Shown: one piece after another, positions 57,017 through 64,000 of the stretch
Position numbering within the stretch: position 1 is the stretch's first letter
Layout of the letters: each line of letters opens with the position of its first letter
From: Roseiarcus sp963709185
GTDB taxonomy: Bacteria; Pseudomonadota; Alphaproteobacteria; Rhizobiales; Beijerinckiaceae
NCBI GenBank assembly: GCA_963709185.1
Contig: CAVPVQ010000006.1
Location: 1 to 64,000, forward strand
Direction: 5' to 3'
Length of the DNA: 64,000 nt
Program-made: the position numbers and the translations under genes
Notes under the pieces: model-generated
Database searches by the model: none
Told to the model about the DNA's origin: nothing
The model's input: the letters and a program-made list of their open reading frames with translations, nothing else

Positions 57017-57334
57017 ACCACGCGCAACCGATGTCCTGCGAAGACGTTAAGGCACCGAGTGGGAGCGGTAACAGCTGGCATGTGCCTGGTCAACATATGG
57101 GACCCATGATAGGTTCGACCGCGATGGCCTTCGCATGTCTGTGATCGGTCCAGACTGCAACGACCCCGGATCACGGCGTCAGTAGCTACGACGATTGGAC
57201 TTGGAGTCAACCCGGCGGAACGTTCCGACCCCACTATTCGCCACGCTTCTTGACGTCGGCGGTGCGTCGGTGCGGCTCCAATGAAAAGGTGGCGATGGTG
57301 ATCATGGCGGCGACCCCGGCGGCAAGGATGACCG
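57017..57334. other. Gap upstream of LacI; no gene seen
   Basis: 318 bp with no recognisable coding sequence. It should contain the LacI promoter; I see no clear symmetric site. It adjoins the integrase remnant and may be element-end sequence. Confidence 0.35.
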
Positions 57335-57568
57335 GTGCTTTTGCGGGGAGCGGTGGGGTGGCCCAGACGGCCACAGGTACTTGTAAGCACCGGTGTGGAC
57401 GTCAAGACGGCGCAGACCCGACTGGGCCACTCCGACCCTCGACTAACGCTGGCCATCTATGCGCAGGCCACGACGGACGGCGACCGGAGCGCGGCACAGA
57501 AGCTGGGTGACGCCCTGATGAAACCCTCAGACGCAAGTAACGAGCAGCCGGGGCACCGCGCGGGCTAA
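57335..57568 (+). pseudogene. Tyrosine recombinase (phage-type integrase) C-terminal remnant
   Basis: The last ~50 residues of a tyrosine integrase are clear: STGVDVKTAQTRLGHSDPRL, TLAIYAQATTDGDRSAAQKL. They include the LGH box (last catalytic His) and the nucleophile Tyr in IYAQ. The N-terminal arm-binding and core domains and the first catalytic Arg are absent. The tail stops 86 bp before a tRNA 3' half, the usual layout of an integrase beside its att site. Confidence 0.75.
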
Positions 57569-57654
57569 ACGCGCGGGCTAAACGCGGGACGATTTGCGTT
57601 TGCGGGACCGCGTCCAACCGCCCCGAACTGCTCCTGATCAGCCGGTCCCTCTTG

Positions 57655-57701
57655 TCGGGAAGGGGGGATTTGAACCCCCGGCCTCAGCGTCCCGAACGCT
57701 G
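57655..57701 (-). tRNA. tRNA-Pro(CGG) 3' half, integration-site relic
   Basis: Anticodon stem CAGCG/CGCTG with loop TTCGGGA (anticodon CGG at 57694-57692), T-arm GGGGG-TTCAAAT-CCCCC, and the 3' acceptor strand CTTCCCG plus discriminator A. The expected 5' acceptor (CGGGAAG) and the D-arm are not found upstream. A tRNA 3' half without its 5' half is what an integrating element leaves at one att end. Not expected to make a functional tRNA. Confidence 0.75.
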
Positions 57702-57790
57702 CTTAGCTCCCCGGTGGTGGAACAATACCCTTATTGAGCTCGTTGTTTACTGCCAGCTGTTGCCACGTCAGCCCACCAATTGCCGAGCCG

Positions 57791-57811
57791 TTATGGCACG
57801 GATTTGGCACG
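57791..57811. repeat. Direct repeat, right copy
   Basis: Same orientation as 92-112 with one mismatch (G for A at position 11). About 90 bp from the tRNA-Pro fragment. See the left copy. Confidence 0.6.
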
Positions 57812-58203
57812 AGCTAGGTTCCAATTCTTTCGTCGGCCGATCGACCCTGATGCCCGAGAGCACCCTCGCCCGCCGCAGGCAACACTTTGCGAGTGGCGGC
57901 CCTCCACGTTTCGCTTCAGGGTGTCCTCAACGTCACCGCGGCTGCCACCCAAGCCATTGCTCGGTTTCATCGACAAGTAGCTTAGCCTGCACCTCGAGGT
58001 CGCAGGTCCGACGACGCATTCGACCAAGGTGGAGGGTTCGAAGCTCGGTAGCGGACACCGATAGCGGCTGACGCGGCAGCGGACCAGAGGGCGACGGCCA
58101 GGTAGGACCTAGCGCATTAGGCGAGTGTCCTTGTGTAGCGCTGGACCGTACGGCGGCAACATCCGAGGTGCTCGGCGACCTGGCCTACGGTCCAGCGGGC
58201 GGC
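57812..58203. other. Gap with a helix-turn-helix-like scrap
   Basis: No intact gene. On the minus strand around 58205-58115 a short frame reads WTVGQVAEHLGCCRRTVQRY, which looks like a helix-turn-helix of an excisionase or small DNA-binding protein; it has no start or partner domain. The rest is unassigned. Confidence 0.35.
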
Positions 58204-59470
58204 TCACAGCCGGCGGGCCTCGTTAAAGGTTGGGTTGCCGCGGGACATGCAACTGATGCACCTGCCTTGGCGTGCGCCGGTGCCGTCGAGGGGTTGCGCC
58301 CGGCCATCCCGACGAGGGCAAAGGCGAAGGACACGACGGCGAGGAAGACCCAGCCGGTGTCGAAGCTCGTGTGGGGGACGAGGTGCCCGAAGATGATCGG
58401 GGATGAAGAAGCCGCCGACCGCGGCCAGCGTGAGCATCAGGCCGGTCGCCGTGCCGATGTGCTCGGTGCTCGATGTCGCAGACCCGGGCGGGCACCGCCA
58501 ACCAGGCGGCGAAGCCGAAGATGAGGAAGAAGCCGATGCCGATCCCGAGCACCCACAGCGCGCTGGTCGGCACCACGGGGATGAGGGCCAGCAGCGCGGC
58601 GACGACGATGAGCGGTCCGACGACGAACATCCGCAGGTTCCGGCTGCGGTCGGCCCAGTACCCGCCGAGCAGGCTGCCCGGGATGCCGGCCAGCACGATG
58701 AGCGCGGACAGCAGCCCGCCGGCGGACGGGTCGAAGTGCCGTCGTGCGTCACGTACTCGCTGAACAGCTGCGAGGTGGTGAAGTACGCGCCGTATCCGCC
58801 GAGAAGCGCGACGCCGTAGATCCACAGATCCCTGCTCGCGAGCGCGGCCCGCAGGGCGGCGCGGTCGAACCTGGCGCCGCCGAGCGACTGGTCGCCTTCC
58901 GGGACCTGGAAGGCCACAACGGTCACCAGCATGACGAGCAGCTCGAAGACGCCGGCCAGGATCAGCGACGTGTGCCAGCTCGTCGCGCGCTGCACGTACA
59001 GCCAGACGTAGAGCGCGAAGGCGGCCCCCGCGCTGAAGACGGCGCCGCCGGTGATGCCGAGCGCAGCGTGACGTCCTTGTCGCGGAACCAGACGACCACC
59101 GCGGCGGTCCCGACGGCGATGAACACCGACCCGCCGATGCCGCTGACGACCCGGAAGAAGGCGAGCTCGGCGTAGCTGTGCGACAGCCCGGACATGATGC
59201 CGGCCAGTCCCCTGCACGAGCAGCCCGAGCACGAGGGTCTTCTTCATGCCGATCGCGGTGGCGAGCATGCCGCCGGGGATGTGGGAGAGCCCGTAGCCGA
59301 CGATGTAGAGCGAGATGAGGAAGCTCAGCGACCCGAGGCCCACCTTGAACTCGCGCGCCGATGAGCGGGAAGGCCGTGGCGACGTCGAACCAGTTCAGCG
59401 TGAGCGCGACGATGCCCAGGCTGATCACGGCGAGCATGCCCCAGCGAGCGGGGCCTCCGCTCGGCGCCAC
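58204..59470 (-). pseudogene. MFS transporter, heavily frameshifted
   Basis: Pieces of a 12-helix major facilitator can be read in order: WGMLAVISLGIVALTLNWFD, SFLISLYIVGYGLSHIPGGM, LAFFRVVSGIGGSVFIAVGT, ALGITGGAVFSAGAAFALYV, LWIYGVALLGGYGAYFTTSQ, FDPSAGGLLSALIVLAGIPG, SLLGGYWADRSRNLRMFVVG and GTATGLMLTLAAVGGFF. At least six frame changes in 1.27 kb are needed. Function: secondary transport of an unknown small molecule (no diagnostic motif). The lesion density is much higher than in the sugar island. Confidence 0.65.
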
Positions 59471-59736
59471 GGGCGGAGGTCAAGGCGGTCCCCTTATCGG
59501 GAGCGCCGCCCGGGTGGCCAGGCCATAGGTGCCTGATGCCGGCCGTCTGCCCGCAGGACTGCTGTACAGGCGACTCGGGCATAGCCTAGTCAGGTGCCCG
59601 CCCGCCTGACCGCCGCTGGAGCCCCGCGGCGTCGAGCTCAGCGCGTGACCACGTCCGTGATGATCCGACATGGGCAGCATCTCGCCGGCGAGCCGGCGGA
59701 CGCCGCCGTAGACGGCGCAGACGGGATAGTACAGTG

Positions 59737-61388
59737 GCGCCCCGGCCGGCTTCGTCGGGCGGCAGCGCGAACTGCGCATCCTCGGTGAACGGCTGCCGCC
59801 GCCGGACGGGCCATCCGCAGGTCGTCTATGTGGAGGGCGAGGCAGGCGCGGGAAAGTCGACTCTGCTTTCGGGGTTCCTCGGTTCGCTGTCGAACGCCGT
59901 CGTGCTCGAGGTGGCGGTGACGAGGCAGAGACGTTGCTCTCCTACGGGGTCATCGATCAGCTGCAGCCCGGGGCGCTCGACCGAGCCGGGGACGGACCCG
60001 ATGGCCGTCGGAGCCCGGCTGCTGGATCTGCTCGACCGGCTGCAAGCCGACGGTCAGGTCGTCGTGCTGGCCATCGACGACCTGCAGTGGGCTGACCGGC
60101 CGTCATCGCGTGCGGTGCTGTTCGCCTTGCGGCGGCTGCGGGCGGACAAGGTGCTTGGCGGTCGTGTCGACGCGGGCCGGCGGGCTGGCCGATCCCGGCT
60201 GGGCGCGGTTCGTGGGCGGTGATTCGCGTGTCACCCGGATCCGCCTGGGCGGGCTGAGCGCGGGTGATCTCACCGAGCTGGCCAGCGCGCTGGGGCTGGG
60301 CGTGCTGTCGCGGCGCGGGGCGTCCCGGCTGGCCGCTCATACCGAAGGCAACGCGCTCTACTGCCGGGCGTTGCTCGACGAGATCGGCATCGCCGGCTGA
60401 GCGCGGGGAGAGCGGGTTGCCGGCGCCGCGGGAGCTGTCCGCGGTGATCCTGGCCCGCGTGGCAGCGCTGCCGGCCACGGCGCAGTCATTCCTGGCGGCG
60501 GCTTCGGTGCTGGGGCAGCATGCGCCGAGGTCGGCGATCGCGTCGGTCGCCCGGTTGCCGGACGCGCGGCGACGAGCTGGATGCGGCGGTCGCCGCCGGA
60601 CTGCTGACCGAAGGTCGTGCCGCACGAGCTGACCTTCACCCATCCGCTGTACCGGGCGGCGATCTACGCCGATCTCAGTCCGACGAGCCGCCGGGAACTG
60701 CACGCGCGGGCGGCGGAGGTCGTTGCCGGCGGCCGCGACTGGCCCACCGGGCCGCGGCGTCGCGTGGGTCCGGACGAGGCGCTGGCCGGTGAACTCGAAG
60801 CGTCCGCCCTGGCCACGCCGACCGGTGACCTGGGCGCCTCGGCCTGGGCGCTGGAACAGGCGGCCGCGCTGTCGCCCGGCCGGGCAGCGGGAAAGCCGGT
60901 TGCTCGACGCCGCCGTCATCCTGCTCAACGCCGCGGACAACCGGCGGCGGCGCGGGTCCTGGCCTCCTGCCAGGCCCCAGCGCTCGCCGTGACGCCCTGA
61001 CCGGGCTGCTGGGCGTGTTCACCGGATCGCCCGACGCCGAGGCTCGCCTGCTCGCCGCCTGGCAGGCCCACGATCCGGGGACCGAGGCGGAAATCGGGGC
61101 GCGGGCCGCGACATCCCTGACCAACTGGATGGTCCTGTCCGGCCGCCCGGACGAGGCGCTGATCTGGGCGGACCGGGCGGTAGGCGGCACCGTTCCAGGG
61201 TCGGCGCTGCGGGCCATGGCCCGCACCGCGCAGGCCTACGCGTTCGCCGCGGCCGGCCGGAGCCCCGAAGGGCTGGCCGCGCTGGGATTTCTGCCGCGTC
61301 CGGGAACGAAGTACCGACTTCCGAGACCGACGCCCTCATCATGCGGGGCATGCTGAAGGTCTACGGCGACGACCTGCCCGGTGCGATT
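59737..61388 (+). pseudogene. AAA/LuxR-type regulator, N-terminal part, heavily frameshifted
   Basis: A Walker A is plain in GEAGAGKSTLLSGFLGSLSN, followed by VVVLAIDDLQWADRPSSRAV (Walker B) and RIRLGGLSAGDLTELASALG, then ARVAALPATAQSFLAAASVL and SPTSRRELHARAAEVV. This is the ATPase/TPR architecture of large LuxR-type transcriptional regulators. Frame changes occur about every 100-200 bp, and the gene ends near 61388 where unrelated IS21 sequence begins, so the C-terminal LuxR HTH is lost. Confidence 0.6.
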
Positions 61389-61416
61389 GCTTGTTATTGC
61401 CGCTCGTCTACTTGGT

Positions 61417-62088
61417 TCAGTTGGTGCCTTCTAAGAAGCGGCGATTGTATTGCCGGTCCTTGCCAACCAAGATCGTCTCGACCGCGGTCTTCATGTTGTC
61501 GTAAATGCCGCGTGTGCAGGCGCCCTTGAAGAAGGCGAAAGCCCGATCATGCGCGTCGAACACCATTTCCTGGGTCTCGCGCGGATAGGCGCGAGCGAAC
61601 ATCATGCGGCTGTGGCAGAGGCGGACGTGTGCGACCTTCAAGGTCACCGTGGCGCCGTCCAGCACCACGATCTCGTGGCTCCAATCGAACTGGTAGGCTT
61701 CGCCCGGCGCAAACGACAAGGGAACGTAGGCGCTCGCCGTCTGGCTGGCGTGCTCGCGGGTCCAGGTCTTGGCGTAGCGCCGAACAGCGTCGTAGCCGCC
61801 GTCGTAGCCCAGCGCCCGCAGTTCCTCGAACAGCCGGATCAGCGTTAAACGCTCGCGCGCCGTATTGCCGGCGTTTTGCGTCAGCATCTGATCGATCTCG
61901 ACTTGCCAGCGCCCTAGCTTGGGGCGCGGCTGGTTCTCCCGTTCGTAGGAAAACGATGTCTCGCCCGAGCGCAGCACCTTGCGAACCGTGTTGCGCGATA
62001 TCTTCAGATCGCGCGCAATCTCCTTGATCGACTTGCCCTTCGAAAAATGCTCGCGCCGTATCCGGCCGATCGTCTCCACAATCAGCAT
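61417..62088 (-). pseudogene. IS21-family transposase IstA, 3'-truncated
   Basis: The N-terminal ~215 residues are intact from ATG 62088: HTH KGKSIKEIARDLKISRNTVR, then LIRLFEELRALGYDGGYDAV, catalytic-core start AYQFDWSHEIVVLDGA, RAFAFFKGACTRGIYDNMKT and VGKDRQYNRRF. After that the frame ends in unrelated residues and stops at 61417; about half of IstA and all of IstB are missing. Codon use and motifs are like alphaproteobacterial IS21 elements, unlike the rest of the window. Confidence 0.85.
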
Positions 62089-62139
62089 CCCCCACCGCCC
62101 GCTTCAAACAAAAACAGGCAGTCCATCAGAGTAGGATTT

Positions 62140-62196
62140 AGGGGGTCAATTTTGGACGCCGATCCCCCGCCTCAGGGGGTCAAAATTGCACGCCGA
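62140..62196. repeat. IS21 end: two 23-bp transposase-site repeats
   Basis: AGGGGGTCAA followed by ACGCCGA occurs at 62140-62162 and 62174-62196 (20 of 23 identical). IS21 elements carry such repeated IstA-binding sites just inside their ends. This places the element end near 62196-62200 and matches the point where the OLD nuclease gene is cut. Confidence 0.65.
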
Positions 62197-62207
62197 AACA
62201 CACCATT

Positions 62208-62591
62208 GTGGCCGATGCGGACCTTGATCCAGACGACGTGCCTGAAGGAGACGACGAGCCAATGAAGGCGGACCTCGCCGCGCTTGAAGGTCCATTCGTC
62301 AAGGTGTTTCTAGGTGCGACGACATTCGAGCGCGAATTGACAGTGGAGCCGAACCTCGTGATGCTGATCAAAACGGCGCAAGAGCTCGGCGCCCCGCGCA
62401 TCACATCTGACCTCGAACGACAGGATTTCAGGGGCGGCGCGGTGCCCGACGCGATCACGGACAAGGTTCTGCGGACCGCCAAGCGCTTCGGCAAGGCGCG
62501 CTTTGCGCAGGTCGCGGCGCGCCACGTTGCCGACGCCGGCGGGTTGCCCGCCTATATTGCGGAGGCTGTAGCATGGCTTCGCCAAGCGTGA
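62208..62591 (+). pseudogene. OLD-family ATP-dependent nuclease, C-terminal fragment
   Basis: Starts in mid-domain with IVADADLDPDD, a Toprim DxD motif, then PFVKVFLGATTFERELTVEP and FGKARFAQVAARHVADAGGL, ending PAYIAEAVAWLRQ. This is the C-terminal end of OLD nucleases (the GajA type that pairs with a UvrD helicase). The ABC-ATPase half and first Toprim part are cut off by the IS21 end at about 62200. The first GTG (62208) is incidental. Stop overlaps the helicase start by 19 bases. Confidence 0.75.
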
Positions 62592-64000
62592 TCAGCCTCA
62601 CCGCGCAGCAGCGCGACGCGGTTCGGCATCCCGGCAATTTGCTGCTAACTGCATGTCCTGGCAGCGGCAAAACCCGCACCCTGATTGCCAAGCTGGTGGA
62701 GGAGATCGAGGGCGTCCGCGGGTCGCCGCGCGTGGTCTGCTGCATCACCTATACAAACTCGGCGGCCCAGGAAATTGAGCAACGCGCGAAGGACCAGCTC
62801 GAGCCCGACGACGAGCAGCACTTCGCGGTCTCAACCATTCATGGCTTTTGCTTGAATGAGATCGTCCGCCCCTATGGCTGGCTCCGACCTGGCCTGGTTG
62901 GCGCGCTGCGAGTCCTAACGCGCGACAACCCAGATTTCGAGGACATCTGCGCCTTCGCAGCAGGCCAAGTGAACCTCTTTCGGCTCTCGCAATCGGACTA
63001 CGAAGCGTTCGAAGGACTCAGTGTCGACTCCCAAGGCCAGATCATCGGCATGGCTCGCCGCAATGACGTCGTGCTACGCGCAGCTCGCCACTATTGGGAT
63101 CGATGCGCTGCGCTGAACTATATCGACTTCGGGACCATTATCTACGGCGCCTTTTGTCTGTTGCGCGATCACCCACAGATCGCTCGAACACTCTGCGCTC
63201 GCTATTCTTGGTTCCTGGTCGACGAATTCCAGGATACGACTGAGCTGCAGATCGAAATCCTGAAGGCGTTATACGCTACCGGCCGCTCACGCTTCTTCGC
63301 GGTCGGTGACCTCGCGCAATCGATCTTCGCCTTCACTGGTGCGAGGCCCGAATTGGTGGCGCCGTTCGGAGAGCACATCGCAGCGCGAGCGGATTTGTCA
63401 CTTTCGGAGAACTTCCGCTCAAGCCAACGGATCGTCGTACATGCTGAGCGGCTTTTCCCGCGCCTGCCGGCGATGATCGCGGAGGGACCAAACAAGACTT
63501 GCCCGATCGAGCCTTTGCTCGTCCGCAACACCACAGCGTTCCAGGCCATCACCGAGCATTTCCTTCCGTTGCTGGCGGCACACCACATCGGGTTGGGAGA
63601 CGCAACCATTCTTGCCAAGGATTGGGCATCGTTGATCGCTCTATCCCGCAGCCTGCGGGATTTCGGCACGCCAGTAGTCGGCCCGGGCGCCCGCCCGTAT
63701 CGGCGCTCCCGCCTGTTCGCTCAGTTGGCCGAGCAGCTTTGCGGCGCGCTCGTTGATCCGAATCCAGACACCAACCGTCAACTCGAGCGCGCGCTGTATC
63801 ATACCGTTTTCGACTTAACCGGCGCACCGCGCACCGACGTGTTCACCCATCAGGGCCGCATCGTCATCATCCGCCTGATGCGCGAGGCCGCACGCCTCGC
63901 CGCTAGTCCGGGGGCCGTTGCGTGGCTGGAAGCAATGTCTCAAGCCGCGGGCGAGATCCTCTATCGCGCAGACTATATCGACGCCGCCCAAGCCGGGCTC
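62573..64000 (+). CDS. UvrD/Rep-family DNA helicase (GajB-like), runs off the window
   Basis: 476 codons, open at the right edge. ATG 62573. Motif I ACPGSGKTRTL (residues 27-37), motif Ia ITYTNSAAQEIEQRA, motif II LVDEFQDTTELQ (DExQ, 216-221), motif III AVGDLAQSIFAFTGAR and motif IV LSENFRSSQRIV are all visible. SF1A helicases unwind DNA 3'-5'. Directly after an OLD nuclease, translationally overlapping, it has the GajA-GajB order of Gabija-type anti-phage systems. Nucleases of other OLD-UvrD pairs act outside defence, so that role is inferred. Codon use is milder than in the actinobacterial part. Confidence 0.85.
   Translation, partial: MASPSVISLTAQQRDAVRHPGNLLLTACPGSGKTRTLIAKLVEEIEGVRGSPRVVCCITYTNSAAQEIEQRAKDQLEPDDEQHFAVSTIHGFCLNEIVRPYGWLRPGLVGALRVLTRDNPDFEDICAFAAGQVNLFRLSQSDYEAFEGLSVDSQGQIIGMARRNDVVLRAARHYWDRCAALNYIDFGTIIYGAFCLLRDHPQIARTLCARYSWFLVDEFQDTTELQIEILKALYATGRSRFFAVGDLAQSIFAFTGARPELVAPFGEHIAARADLSLSENFRSSQRIVVHAERLFPRLPAMIAEGPNKTCPIEPLLVRNTTAFQAITEHFLPLLAAHHIGLGDATILAKDWASLIALSRSLRDFGTPVVGPGARPYRRSRLFAQLAEQLCGALVDPNPDTNRQLERALYHTVFDLTGAPRTDVFTHQGRIVIIRLMREAARLAASPGAVAWLEAMSQAAGEILYRADYIDAAQAGL

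Noticed and set aside
62208..62591. Small standalone protein gene
   Set aside because: The frame opens inside a Toprim motif at the IS21 end and has no ribosome site, so it is a truncated OLD nuclease, not a complete small gene.
1..64000. CRISPR array or rRNA genes
   Set aside because: No regularly spaced short repeats with spacers and no rRNA-like conserved stretches were seen.

Overview
The first ~57 kb is a high-GC, Streptomyces-like or Acidimicrobiia-like actinobacterial carbohydrate-utilisation island. Evidence is the strong GC3 bias, GTG and TTG starts behind AAGGAGG sites, many LacI/GntR regulators, and CUT1 sugar ABC importers without their own ATPase, which implies a shared MsiK-type ATPase elsewhere. 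The genus cannot be fixed. The last ~2.6 kb (from about 61.4 kb) looks alphaproteobacterial: an IS21 istA fragment, an OLD-nuclease fragment and a UvrD-like helicase that runs off the window.

Layout. 0-6.5 kb: decayed MarR regulator, a glycosidase tail, then lactonase (amidohydrolase), L-rhamnose/L-fucose-type mutarotase, SMP-30 lactonase, a LacI remnant invaded by an IS110 remnant, and an FCD-type GntR regulator. 6.9-12.6 kb (minus): aldo/keto sugar dehydrogenase, enolase-superfamily dehydratase and CUT1 cassette A. 13.2-15.3 kb: decayed IS110 element and decayed GH36. 15.4-25.1 kb: LacI divergent from SBP-permease-permease-GH3-GH95. 25.1-35.4 kb: minus-strand operon GH127-SBP-permease-permease-GH31-GH51 with a divergent LacI. 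35.5-41.9 kb: CUT1 cassette B (paralogue of A), second enolase-superfamily gene, second FCD GntR, and a LacI gene. 42.0-50.2 kb: GH32-like remnant, a complete CUT2 importer (ATPase, two permeases, SBP), an IS3 palindrome, a TIM-barrel isomerase and a Gfo/Idh/MocA oxidoreductase. 50.3-57.0 kb: LacI and SBP-permease-permease-GH42. 57.3-57.8 kb: integrase tail, tRNA-Pro 3' half and a direct repeat matching one at position 92. 58.2-61.4 kb: heavily frameshifted MFS transporter and AAA/LuxR-type regulator.

How it works together (inference). The glycosidases with readable N termini lack signal peptides, while the binding proteins have them, so oligosaccharides are probably imported and trimmed inside the cell. 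GH95 (alpha-L-fucosidase), GH42 and GH36 (galactosidases), GH31 (alpha-xylosidase-like), GH3 (beta-glucosidase/xylosidase), GH51 and GH127 (alpha- and beta-L-arabinofuranosidases) together fit fucosylated/arabinosylated xyloglucan or related plant cell-wall oligosaccharides. Released L-fucose (or a similar 6-deoxy or pentose sugar) could enter a non-phosphorylated oxidative route: mutarotase, AKR dehydrogenase, lactonase, enolase-superfamily dehydratase. The last steps to pyruvate are not in the window.

Quality caution. About fifteen otherwise full-length genes carry one or a few frameshifts, often with all catalytic motifs intact. This is either indel error in the assembly or recent gene decay; the sequence alone cannot separate the two.
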